From: Eutypella sp. D-1
Taxonomy: Eukaryota; Ascomycota; Sordariomycetes; Xylariales; Diatrypaceae
Assembly (NCBI GenBank): GCA_023313575.1
Contig: JAJTTP010000015.1
Coordinates: 992,001 to 1,056,000, forward strand
Reading direction: 5' to 3'
DNA length: 64,000 bases
Notes under the pieces: generated by a model
Database searches by the model: none
Seen by the model: only the letters and a program-made list of their open reading frames with translations
What the model was told of the DNA's origin: nothing
Translations under genes and position numbers: made by a program
In this document: positions 46,899-57,659 of the stretch, piece by piece
How positions within the stretch are numbered: the stretch's first letter is position 1
How the letters are laid out: the number at the start of each line of letters is the position of its first letter

Positions 46899-49869
46899 AT
46901 GTCGTCCAGCGACATCTCAGATCGCGGCCCTGCAGCCTTCGCCGTGACTACCGGCACCCTAGCCCTGGCCACCTGTTTTGTTGCTGCAAGACTGTATTGC
47001 CGGGCAGGTATCGTACGCCATGTGAGCTGGGACGACTACTTCATCGTGATTGCCTGGATCTTGGCTTTTGGCTTGGGCTTTTCTATCAATCTTGGAGCTC
47101 GCAACGGCCTCGGTCGACATGATCGGGATATCCCTGCGGAGGATTGGGATACCCTCAGACGTTGCGAATATGTCTTCTCTATCCTCTATGTACGTTGTTG
47201 AGTCTTAGCTCTTGTCATTATAGTACCTCTTCTGGTCTGACCACCTTTTTCAGAACCCGGCTCTCATGGCCACGAAAACCTCCATTTTGGTGTTCTATCT
47301 TCGCCTCTCCAAAAACACCGAGAAGGTTTTGCGGCTGGCATCCTGGGCTGTCCTGACAATTGTCAATGTTGCTGGCGTAGTGCTCACGTTCATCAATATT
47401 TTCCAATGCCGGCCTGTGAGGGCTGCATTCGACCGATATTCCGGAGACGCTCAGTGCATTCCGTTGCTCACCGAATTCATCTGCTCGGCGCCAGTGAATA
47501 TAGTCACCGACTTGGCTATCCTGGCTCTCCCCCTGCCTGTGTTAACCAGCATGCGCCTACCACGCAGGCAGAAGATTATCCTGGTCCTCACGTTCTGTCT
47601 AGGTATCTTTGTTACTATCGTCGACGTCGTCCGCATATATTATCTCCAGCAAGCGATCACCGAGGTATCGCCCAGCGCCTCTGCGGACCCTCAAGCGACC
47701 TTTGGCGATACGCCCGAGTTTGCTTGGAATGCCTCTCTTTCGCTCATGTGGTCGGCCGTCGAGGTCAACATCGGCGTCACTTGCGCTTGCATTCCCACCC
47801 TGAAACCTTTGATAATACGGATACTTCCAGCCATGATCGTTGATCCTGAAGGTACCCGCAGGTATTCTGCGACGCTCGAGACGAAGTCGCGCTCAGAGAC
47901 ATCAGATAACAACAACAACAACAACAATAATAACAATAACAACAAGCGTACCGGCGAAGATGGACCAGGTCGTCCCTCGGTTCAGAATTCGAGCTCTGAG
48001 GGCGGCCTGTTTCCACCTAACTACACTACCAACGGCAACGGTTCAACCTTCCCCGGATCTGCCGCCCTCGATTTCATCACCACCCCGGATATGACCACAC
48101 TCCCTGCTTCGCAACCCATCGATTTCATGCCAAATACCGCCTCGAATGGAGCCATGCTCACCTCTGGCACTGAGCATTCGTTATACTTCGGATTCGTCAA
48201 TATGAGGCGCCCCAAAAGCATGATTAGGACGTCTGTTTCCGACTCTTTTAAGTATTGTACACTAGTGACTATACTTTTCTTCATCTGGGGGTTCAGCTAC
48301 GGTCTGTTGAATACATTGAACAACACTATCGCCACTGTGGCGCAAATGAGCACCGCTGAGACTCTCGGTCTTACCAGCATATACTTTGGAGGCGGCTACC
48401 TGTTAGGCCCACTCCTTATCGGGGAGTGGGTGCTGCGTCACGACGAGCATCGTAGGTCTAAGAGACGTTCTCACGGGACTCCTACTGTCGGCGGCTTCAA
48501 GGCGACCTTTATGGTCGGGCTCTGCATCTATGGCGTTGGTACCATCATGTTCTGGCCAAGCGCCGTGCTCACCTCATTTACCGGTTTCATGATTTGCAAT
48601 TTCGTCGTCGGATTTGGCCTCGCGGTGCTCGAGACTGCCGCCAACCCTTTTGTGGCGTTATGTGGCCCGATCGACTATGCCGAGATGCGATTGCTATTTT
48701 CCCAGGCGGTCCAAGCTGTGGCCTCCGTCTTAAGCCAGCTCTTGGCCCAGAAGGTATTCTTTACGGATGTCGACGTTACGAAGCCGAAGGACTCGACGAC
48801 GCTGCTTGATGTCCAGTGGACCTACCTAGCTATTACACTTTTCTGTGCTGCACTCGCACTTTTCTTATATTATATGCCTTTGCCAGAGGTCACCGATGCG
48901 GAAATGGAGCACTCCACTCTATACCTCCCAGTCGACCCGAAAAAACGATCCTTTGGAGGCTTTCAGCTGCGTACCTGGACCCTTGTCTTGGCTGTGTTGG
49001 CCCAGTGGACTTACGTAGCTGGCCAGGAAAGCATGAGCATCGCCTTCCGAAATATTGTGGCCCCCGCCAGGATAGAGAAGTCGAGGGTAGTACCGGTCAC
49101 GGACGGGTCGCCGGCAGAATCTGACGAGCGGCAAGCTGGGTTTTCCCTTTCTGTCTCCGACTACCTCCTTATAGCACACACCGCGTTCGCCATCTCCCGG
49201 TTCATTGCAGGCTACCTCGCGTATCTTTCACCGACACACCCCAAGGTTCCCCAACCCCGCACTATCCTTACTATCAGCACAGCACTTAGCATTGTCTGCG
49301 CCATCCTCGTTTCGGCGTTGCGCCCGACCAAGCCTGACCTGATCGCCATCCCTGCTATACTTTTCTTCTTTTTTGAGGGCCCCCTCTGGCCGCTCATCTT
49401 TGCATTAGGCCTGAGGGGTCAGGGCAAGCGCATGAAGCGCGCGGCAGCCTGGATCACAATGGGGGGCTCGGGCCCGGCCTTCTGGCCGTTCGTTATGTAC
49501 GCCGTCCATGAGAAAGGGGGAAGTTACCAGACGTCGTTCGCTCTGGTCCCCGCTTTGTTGCTGATCACCGGTCTCTTCTCTCTATTCCTAGACCTGAAGC
49601 GGGACGCCCAGGCCCTTGTGGACGCAAGGATAGGTGCCGAGGAACAGTCGAGAATTCAGGATGGCGCAAATAGGGATGTGAACCTGAACGACATCATGAC
49701 CTCGAGGCGAGATACGGTTACAACCGTGGATGTGGAGACCGCCCAGGAGCAGAGACCCGGGTTTGTGAAGAGGCTATCGCTCGCACTCACCAAAGGACAC
49801 GGACAGCGTCGACGGAGCTCCGAACAACCGATGACTGACCATAGGGAAGGACAGAATGGAAATGGTTGA
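46899..49869 (+). CDS. Fungal-rhodopsin (SAT4-type) domain fused to fucose-permease-type MFS transporter
   Basis: Exons 46899-47189 and 47254-49869 (phase 0); 968 residues. Residues about 10-300 form a seven-helix fungal rhodopsin/SAT4 domain: ARLYCRAGIVRHVSWDDYF, KTSILVFYLRL, QCRPVRAAFD, APVNIVTDLAILALPLPVL, VEVNIGVTCACIPTLKPL. A disordered linker follows with 12 consecutive Asn (AAC/AAT repeat, 47908-47943) and Ser/Thr/Pro-rich sequence. From about residue 420 the protein is a 12-helix MFS of the L-fucose/glucose-galactose permease group: LFFIWGFSYGLLNTLN, GGGYLLGPLLIGEW, ETAANPFVALCGP, LFSQAVQAVASVLSQLLAQ, FALGLRGQGKRMKRAAAW. Both parts lie mostly in one uninterrupted 2.6 kb exon, so the fusion is not an artefact of joining exons. 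The SAT4 domain is the kind found in Pth11-like surface receptors; a sensor-transporter (transceptor-like) role is inference. Substrate unknown, possibly a 6-deoxy or simple hexose. Confidence 0.85.
47908..47943 (+). repeat. In-frame (AAC/AAT)12 repeat
   Basis: Trinucleotide repeat encoding 12 Asn in the linker between the rhodopsin-like and MFS halves; a likely length-polymorphic site. Confidence 0.9.
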
Positions 49870-50062
49870 TTTGATGTTGCGCTATCTGGTCTTTCGAAGT
49901 TTTTTTTTGGTGCTGCGGCACATGATTCACCTCAGCACTCGACATAGAACTGTTGTTGCCAATCCAAGGCACGTCACTAGACATACGGCCTCGCAGTATC
50001 TTATGCAAGGGGCGACGAGCCAACCCTGATGATACGGGGTCTAGTCCGTGTCAAGGGCATAG

Positions 50063-50432
50063 TTGCATCGCTGTGCGTTGGAAACCAGGCCACCCCAGCA
50101 ACCGTTCCGGGTCCGGGAGTTCCGCGTCGAGCTGAAAATCAGCTCACCTACCGCAGTCAGGGAGTCAACTACCCATGGACTACCGCAGGGCGGTGCTGCC
50201 CGTTGCCTACTCTATTTCGAGTGCATCTGGAAACCTTCATGGCGAAAAGAAATGCGTGGATGGGGATCTCATCTTGCGACGGCATCCTATGGCACCCAAG
50301 AGATTCAGTGACATAATCTCGTGTTCGCCTCAAGACCGGAGGTTGCAATCGGCGTTGAGCCCAGCCCCCGCGCACCCTGGCCGCCGAGTTAGTCACGTCT
50401 TTCCAGGGGGAAAGATAATATGCCACTATTAA
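50063..50432 (+). mobile_element. Non-LTR retrotransposon (LINE) reverse-transcriptase relic, frameshifted
   Basis: One frame reads FRVREFRVELKISSPTAV then HGLPQGGAA..LLYFECIW (GLPQG at 50177-50191), the core of RT motif 4 (F-x-V-R...LSSP...GVPQG..L...LF). A second frame, about 50 codons later, reads DIISCSPQDRRLQSAL then FPGGKIICHY, which matches the post-YADD segment of Tad/Jockey/I-type elements (RxLQxALxxxxxW...F..xKTxCxHF). The spacing is the spacing found in intact elements. A frameshift and a lost YADD show it is dead. Only about 370 bp is recognisable; the ends, poly(A) tail and target-site duplication were not found. Confidence 0.55.
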
Positions 50433-50545
50433 ATGCCAGGCTGCATAGGCATGAGCCGACATGTTGCATACGACTTCTGAGCAGTGCTACGGGGATATTC
50501 ACCAGTTTGCCCACTGCAGTAGCCAGGATATACGGAAAGCAGCAT

Positions 50546-50565
50546 GCCGTGCCATGCCATGCCAT
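50546..50565. repeat. (GCCAT)n pentanucleotide tract
   Basis: One GCCGT and three GCCAT units in tandem. Confidence 0.8.
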
Positions 50566-51506
50566 TTATTACGCCTACATCGCCGTGTAACATTGTGGCG
50601 ATTTATATACTCTTTTGACGACAGAGACAGACTGCGCGAAACGGTCGGGAGGCCGAGTCAGTAACAATGTCAAGTTTACTTATATATATACCACAATATT
50701 TAATAAAAAAAATGTGTCTTCGGGCAACAAGCCAAGTTATATTTTCCTCCAACTCACTCACACTTATGACCGGATCAATTGCGTGCTCCTATTCCAATTC
50801 AGCACAAGTTATAACAACCCATCAGTGTTGAGCCTAGGGTCTAGTCTGGCCGCGCGGACGGACGTGTGTGCTGCCTCAGGCATGCGGCGGGTATGACTCC
50901 AAAGTGTTGTATTTAGCGGCCACCTACACATCTGATTAAGCGCGAAGAGGATTTCTCAGCCGGGATTACGGTGGTTAGGAGTATCCTTTCCCAGGTGGTA
51001 CTAAGTAGTGTTGAGTCGTGAGTCTTTCGGTGGGAAGAAGTGGAAATGTAATGATAAATACATGCTCAACCCCTTTTCGAACCAGGGGTTTAAAGGTTGA
51101 AGTGGGTCCCGGAATACACCGGTTTTCGTTTGCGCCACTCCAACTGTTCGGACGGGCCGCGACGGCCATTCGGTTCCAACGCATGTATATCAATGTAAAT
51201 TCGACTTTATAGAACACTCAGTCTGTATCATATATTGGTTATGTCACGCCATCATGTTTAGTCAAGCGCAGGCAAGGATATCGTCTACGTGGATTTTGGT
51301 AAGTACGCTTATAGATCATAGTGTGTTGGGAAAGAATAGCATTCAGGAATAAATAGCTAGGTCTTCGTTACGAGGTGAACTTCTTTTATAGTAACACTCG
51401 TGTATTTTCAGATGTACTATCTTGTGGCAAGGCATTACGAGACACCACCCAAGTTGGTTGTCTCCGAAGCCCATGCGATCTCTCTAAGCCTCTAATTGAA
51501 CGTCGA

Positions 51507-53587
51507 CTAACTACATCTGGATGCTTCGAATAACTTCTCAAGCTCGCCCAGTGAAACGCCGATCATCTGAGAGAGCCGCTTCTTCAGTTCGTCGAGCGAG
51601 ATCTCCCGGCGCTCCGGGCTGAGCACGCCCGCCCCTACCAGCTGATAGTTGCTTAGCCTCAACCTTTTTTTGGTTGGTCCCGTGTCTCCGTCCTTCTTAG
51701 AAGCCGGGGCCTTTAGAGGCGTCGCGTTTCTGGGACGTCCGAGTCCAGGTATTGATACAATAAGCTTGCTAATATGATGCGGCTTCGTGTCTGTCGAGTC
51801 CAAGATCGGTTCACCGACTTCCTCAATGGTGGCATCTAACACTAAAGATGACGCCGGGGGAAGTGCGGGAGGAGAGAGAGGCACAGGCTCTATGACCACC
51901 CCTTCCGGCGCGATGGGTAGGTCGATGTCTGGATACATATCGCCGTCATATTGGGGGATGCGGAAGTAGGCCCCCGGGCGGCGTTTCCAAGCCCAGCCGT
52001 CGGCGCAGCGATGGAAATCCGGGAGTGCAGCGGTAGCGTGTTTATTCTCCTGGGCACTGCTGGGAGATGGCAGTCCTGTATCGGCTGCTGGGATATTCGG
52101 CCGTATCAGACGCAGGGTGTCGTTCTTATGAGCCGACCATGCCTCCTCGCTGAACAATGTAGCTACACTAGATCCACAGAAGGTATTTGTTACCTATGGC
52201 AAAATACGTATATGTATGTCGAGGATGTGTGTGTCTTACTAGTCAACCGGGATAGAGTAGTGGGCGCGGTGTTTCGGCCGCATCCTGTGGTGGTCCCAGG
52301 AGAGAGCCTGTTTCCACGCGATGCCCTTCTCGAATAGCGGGCCCTGAACCGCGTGTGCCATGCCGCCGATCGGTACCGGTATCCAGCCGCCGAATATCGA
52401 GGCGACGAAGCTGTCGCCCAGCTCCATCTCTAGGTCGGCGCCGTAGAACGGCTCCCGCAGGTCTCTCGTGAGCGGTCGTCGGTCTTTCCACTGCGGGTCT
52501 GGATTAGTATACACTACGTGGGCTATTAGGGAGGTGGGAACAGGGGGGGTTCAAGAGGGTGGATGAGAATATGACTTAATGTGTGCAAGTAAATCTATAA
52601 CTCACATATGCGGCGTGTCCTAGCCTGTTGTGGTTCCCATCACAAGAAGGATCAGCTCTCCAAACACCACTTCCCACCCATTCCTACTCCACCCCAGAGT
52701 TCGGCACTCACTCATGCAAGATAGTTATAGCAGCCATGAAAGCAGTGAGCAGGAACTCGCCACCACTCTCCCCTGCCGTCTCCGTGTCGGCTACCGCTCC
52801 CAGCTCGCGCAGACGGGCGGGGAACTCAGCCATGACTAGGACCGTTACGTCCCTATATCTGCGACCCTGGCCGCGGCTCGCGTCGTCGGACTGGGCGATA
52901 ACGTCAGGGTCGTCGAGCTCTTCTAGCGTTGTGGTAACGGGGTTCCGACGGTGCCGGCACGTATAGCCTACCCAGCCGCGCTCGCGGAACATGGAGGCGT
53001 CGAGCTGCCACTCCAGAGACCGCGTGAACTCGCTTCCGGTTTGGCTGCCGTGACCCAGCGCCCGCCGTGTATCGTCGAGCCATGCCCGCCTCAGCTCCTC
53101 ACCCGCCCACGGCGCACGATGGCGTCTAGCGATGGCGGGCGGGCCCAGTTCCATGCCGTAATGATGACGGTGGCCGCTTGGATTTGCATCCTCGGTACGG
53201 GGGTTGTCATCGTCGACGAAGAGGTCCGAGAGCCAGGGTAGGCCAGCGGCCTCGAGGAGCCTGCCGGCGAGTAGCAGCGGCTGGCGGAGCTCGTCCCGCA
53301 GCGTCGGGTCGTCTGCGTGTGGCGCCCAGTTCGTGAACACGGGGTGGATCTCGCCGCTCAGGTCCGGCTTTCGCTTCTCCGTTGTCTCTGGGAGTAGTTC
53401 GCTACGTCAGCTACAAGGTGCAATAGCGCCGATCCCTCCCCTTTCATTCTTTTTAACGATTACAGGTTCGGGGAATTATACCGATTGCACCGCATTGTCT
53501 GAGCTCCGCCTCGTCCCATCTCTTGAGATGTGAGCCCGGCTGGGTCGGGCGGAGGCGTCTATCCGGGGCAGTGGTGCAGGTCGCCAT
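51507..53587 (-). CDS. Uncharacterised HELGH-motif protein (putative zinc metallopeptidase-like)
   Basis: Minus-strand model: 53587-53482, 53387-52712, 52624-52606, 52490-52240, 52149-51507; 564 residues. I do not recognise the family. The central part reads GGEFLLTAFMAAITILHE|LGHAAY|WKDRR: a hydrophobic helix carrying HExGH, the zinc-binding motif of gluzincin/metzincin-type peptidases. It is followed by acidic LEMELGDSFVASIFGG, where a third ligand (Glu) could lie. The motif is spread over three exons. Exon 3 is only 19 nt (LGHAAY plus one base) and both its splice sites are canonical; a TACTAAT branch site precedes exon 4. No signal peptide is seen. The C-terminal third is basic/Ser-Pro-rich with a late helix (SLDELKKRLSQMIGVSLGELEKLF). 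Exons 2-5 are well constrained by phase. The first exon and start are inferred, because the nearest strong GT donor would create a stop. Peptidase activity is inference. Confidence 0.65.
52606..52624 (-). other. 19-nt microexon carrying the LGH of HELGH
   Basis: Bounded by CAACAG (acceptor) and GTGAGT (donor) on the minus strand. It enters in phase 2 and leaves in phase 0, joining CATGA to GCTAGGACAC. Without it the frame is lost and the HExGH motif disappears, so its inclusion is strongly supported by protein logic. Confidence 0.7.
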
Positions 53588-54011
53588 TGCTCTCGGGCGG
53601 TTGGATTTCCATTGTGTAGTTTCTTGGGACTGTGGTTCTACAGAGAGAAAAAGGAATACGTGCACGGCGAGGTGTTCACTTCTCCGTAATGCAATGGAAG
53701 CGTCATGATAAGGCCTCAAAAGAATGAGGACTGTTGCCATTGAAACCGGCCAGGAGTTTACATTCCAGCATTCCAGGGAGGGCATAGATAACGGCTTTCG
53801 GCTCCAGGGGCCAGGAATGTACCGGCCCACATATAGACACGCAACCTCTAAAAATACCTGGATTGAAAACATCCCTTCATTAGTCTTTGCTTCATACGTC
53901 TATCTGTCTGCTCAGGTCTAGCCAGGCCCTCCTGTACTGGTCGTCCGCTGGAACAACGCCACATACTGCAACTAGGGATGGGGGCAGGATACAGCGAACC
54001 AGGGACACATT
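53588..54011. other. Spacer between two minus-strand genes
   Basis: About 420 bp containing the promoter of the HELGH gene and the 3' UTR of the inositol-phosphatase gene. A longer minus-strand frame runs to 53872, so an earlier start codon for the HELGH gene is possible. Confidence 0.5.
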
Positions 54012-55244
54012 CTAGCTCTCATAATCCATGCGGGAGTCGCCGACGACGCGCCAGAACTCCTCGATGACGGCAACCTGCTGAGCAGGGTCGGGGGCGGCGC
54101 GGACGGCGAGATATTTGCGCTCGTCGATGGCGGGATCCCAGTCGCCGGGGTTGGCGTTGACGACGCGGCCGCCGGCTTCGGTGAGGATGGCCCAGCCGGC
54201 GCAGACGTCCCAGGCCCAGCACCCGCCCTCCCAGTAGAGGTCGAGATGACCCGCCGCCACGCCGCACAGGTTCAGCGCCGCGCTGCCCATGCTGCGGATC
54301 GAGTGCACCATCGCGCCGCCCGTCTCGCGGCTCGCGCAGAGCTTCTTGAACACCGTCGTCTTCGCCTCGTAGTTAGGTCCGTCTCGGCCGCTGCCCCACT
54401 CCGCTGCTACCAGGCAGGTGCTAAGGTCGCCGAGCGGTGGAGGGATCCTCCGCTCCTCTGACGCGGGGTCCGCTCCGGAACCGGGGGAGCCGGCAGCGGA
54501 GCCCGAGAGCGGCAATCTCCTCCTGCGGCCGCGGCCGCCCTCGAGGCCCCAGTTGGCGCCGAGGGTCTGGTAGGCGCCGCGGCCGCGGATGGCGGAGTAG
54601 AGGAGGTCCTGGTAAGGGTTGTAGACGACGCCGACGGCGGGGCGGCGGTCGACGGCGAAGCCGAGGGAGACGCAGGCCTCGGGGAAGCCGTGCACGAAGT
54701 TACAGGTGCCGTCGATGGGGTCGACGACGAAGGTCGGCACGTCCGTCACCCGCACTCCGGGCTTGTACGTCTCCTCGCCCACGAAGGCGAAGCTCGGGTA
54801 CGCCTCCGATAGCCGCCGTGACACGTGCGCCTCCACCGCCTGGTCTGTCTCCGTGACGATGTCCGCGGCTGTGGTGGGGTTCGTCAGCTTTTGCGTTACA
54901 GAAAATTCCATATACAAGAAAGGCAGCTTAAATCATCATATACACGGGTTACAGCGCAGTAACTTGTGCCATGCAGGGTCATCTCCAAAGTGATGCGCTA
55001 ATCCCGGCTTCGGGTTGGGGTTGAATTGAAGCCGGCGATGTGGAGGAGGGGCAATGCAGCAAACGGCGGGGTTGTATTTATATTGTAGCGGAGAGCCGCT
55101 ACAAGTGACGTCGGGTTAGCACTTACAGTTAAGTTTCGTGCCAGTGCTGATATCCGTCGGATTCGCCTCCATGATCATGCGGCCGGCCTCGTAGGCCACC
55201 GCGATCATGGTGTCGTGGATCTCTTGCAAGTTAAGGTCCGTCAT
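54012..55244 (-). CDS. Inositol monophosphatase family enzyme (IMPase/QutG-like)
   Basis: Mg2+-dependent, Li+-sensitive phosphatase family that hydrolyses inositol monophosphates. Minus-strand exons 55244-55127 and 54868-54012 (324 residues). The splice (GTAAGT donor; CTGAC branch; CCACCACAG acceptor) gives GTKLN|SADIVTETDQAVE, the conserved helix. Metal-binding motifs: FAFVGEET (Glu), VVDPIDGTCNFVHGFP (DPIDGT), and WDVCAGWAILTEAGG (WDxxAG). An Arg/Gly/Pro-rich insertion of about 35 residues sits mid-protein (GGRGRRRRLPLSG...), longer than in yeast enzymes. A longer open frame through the intron (MEFSVTQKL) was not used, since it would lack the N-terminal helix. Fungal members include inositol phosphatases and the quinate-cluster protein QutG; no quinate genes lie nearby, so the inositol role is more likely. 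Confidence 0.93.
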
Positions 55245-57659
55245 CGTGTACTAAGTAATTACTTGCACTGCACAACGGAGAGGGCGGGGTGGTATTGGTG
55301 AGGACCTCTGGGGTAGTGTTGTTGGTTTATTTCTTGGGACAGGACAAGCTAGGGGTGGATGCAAACCGTAGAGAGACTAGCAACACATTTAAATACCCCG
55401 TTCAAATACACATTTGGCTTTCCAAGCTTTGTAAGGTTAGTTTTTGGTTTCGAGTCGCTTAAGCTACCAGGCTACTTACCTTTCTAGATATGTCCTGTCG
55501 ATGCAACTTCTGGCTGGCGGTGCAGTGGAGAAGGTTGACGATTAATCGCTGCAGGTGCTGTAACTGAACCTTGTCATTGGTTCTTGTAAGAACGGCGCAC
55601 TTGTTAAGAATAAGTAGTACTAGGTAGGCACATTACAAGCTGCCTTGTATTCATATGACTTCATTTTTGACTCTGCTGTAACAGTATCATACGGAGTTAA
55701 ATAGACGAATGAAACCTTTCCTGGGGATACGCTGCCTATTCATTGGAAGCTCCTAGGACACATATTTGCAAGTAGGGGGAAATAAAAGGCGAGAGCGATA
55801 CTTGTCGAAGCAGGCAGTTATAAAAAAAGACATCATGAGTCCCTCTGACTACTCAACGTTCTCGTGACGTGAGAAGTTGTCTGGCACCAGCCTACCTAGG
55901 TATATAGTATGAGATTAAGGCCTGAGTACATCGTGGTGAAGACTGAAGAGGCCTACGTACTAATAAGAACCGCGGCCTTTCCTACCTTCTTACGTCAAAT
56001 CCCAATTATTCTCGTGAACCAGGCCCGATGCTTCAACTCTATCGGTCTCATCAGAATGGGCTTGGAAACCTGCGTATTTGCATGATGCACTGGGAGTCTT
56101 CCGATCTAGCTACGGCGCCTCGAGATCCCGAGGGAGCGTCGTGGCCTGTCCGCAGTATCAAGTTGTTTGTAATTTTCCGATATTGCTTTTTTACCCCTAT
56201 CTTAGATTATCCGCCACTGCGCCTTGGACAGCTTCTGCCACGCCACAGTTTACATTATTCATGTATTCACTGGACCCGGGCCTTTCGTGAGATTTTATGT
56301 TGGCTTAGACCAGCTGTAGTTTCATAAGCTCTGTTTGAATTAGTTACTGGGGATTTCACGATAAATTGGAGTTACTTAAGTTATGGATATGTCTTGAAGG
56401 TACTTTATAGAACGTCTATTACACTTGCTGCACGGCCAATCTCTCCCGCCCATCTTTTTATACACACCCTACAAGTGTCCTTTTTTTTGACGACACATGT
56501 CTAGTTATGCTATCCTTTGTCTCGATTGTTAAGATAGATATGTAACTATAGGGAGGTTCTCAGAATGCTTTTCGCAGGTTCTCTTATGTCTTGTAGGTAT
56601 GTATCAAACGTATTGCGACGGAAGAAGAAACAACACCTGGCCTGCAATGCCACCGGCTGGTCGAATGCGTAATCCACTCTGCCGAATAGCTATAGCTACT
56701 TGACGTCAGCCATAAGACTTCCAAGGTTCTTCCATGTGATTTAAGTGATGAGGCGCCGAACAAACTCGAGTTTGGAATGCTAATGCTGAAATGCGTGTAA
56801 TGTTGTAAGCCTCGAGATATACAATGAACACCTACAATGGTGATAGAATCGGAACTTTCTCGCTCCATCTCACATTGTAGATCTCGGGTTTTCATATTGA
56901 CCTGCATCCATTGTCAATTTGCGGAGTACAATACATACGTAAGTATCGGTAAGGTCGGGGGGTTTCTTTTCCGATCTTAGGTAAAGTACCTAACTCTATG
57001 TACATTTTCTCTTGCCAGGTGGCTGTACAGCTGCAAGCAGGCATGGGCCCCCGCCGTGCTCAAAGCTTCCCAGCCAACAAATTTTATTAGGTGACGGTGT
57101 ACTCTCGTACCGCCGCTCCGTCGTCACCTGGGCAGTGACAATAGGTAGTACCTTCCAAGTTGTAATTACCCTACATAGGTACTTCCAAGGTTATGTACCC
57201 AATAAGTACTTATGTAATGTACGTATGCAGGTGGGTACTTCAATTAGGCCTTAATTAGAGCTCTAAGCTTTTCTGGCCACACCCGACCCAGGATTCTTCT
57301 CAACTTGAACAACTTCTTTAAAGTTCCTTCACTTGCGTAGTTCTCAACTACACATACCTTTCATCCCCGTCATCATCTATCTCTCTATACATCATCACCA
57401 TTCCCAGCGTCATACTACTGATTGACACAGGGCAATTCCATACGTCATTCTTTGACGCGTTCAACTAGATTTTTTTTTCTTCCCAGAAAAAAAGAAATCT
57501 AGTAAGACTGAAGTCGCGCGTATCAATAATTCTCTGATCCGCATTTCTCATCCGTGAATTGAATCTTTCCGGATTCTTTCCATCTATCTCCTTTTTTCCC
57601 TACCCATCCACCTTTTTCATCATCTACCTAGGTAGTCATCTCCAGTTATCATCGTCGCC
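55245..57659. other. Gene-free divergent spacer, IMPase to srp1
   Basis: About 2.4 kb. It holds promoters for the IMPase gene (-) and srp1 (+) and a strong inverted repeat (57465-57502). No coding region can be supported. Confidence 0.6.
57465..57502. repeat. Hairpin-forming inverted repeat upstream of srp1
   Basis: CTAGATTTTTTTTTCT (57465-57480) faces AGAAAAAAAGAAATCTAG (57485-57502), with only TCCC between. About 14 pairs form, including one G-T, plus two more past a 2-nt bulge. It ends 157 bp before the srp1 start codon, within the likely 5' UTR or core promoter. Confidence 0.75.

Larger units (their letters stand above)
49870..51506. other. Spacer with LINE relic
   Basis: About 1.6 kb between the MFS fusion gene and the 3' end of the HELGH gene. 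It contains a reverse-transcriptase relic (50063-50432) and a (GCCAT) tract (50546-50565). The remainder is AT-richer and shows nothing I can support. Confidence 0.6.

Noticed and set aside
51080..51125. tRNA-like TTCGAA loop (minus strand)
   Set aside because: The stem gives a 9-nt loop, and no matching acceptor or anticodon arm exists.
53453..53480. GTAATC as the donor of exon 1 in the HELGH gene
   Set aside because: It joins to the CCCAG acceptor to make TAG. The GTATAA donor at 53481 keeps the frame.
54869..54917. Start of the inositol phosphatase at an ATG giving MEFSVTQKL
   Set aside because: This lies in the intron. Splicing from 55127 to 54868 gives the conserved N-terminal helix and SADIVTETD junction.
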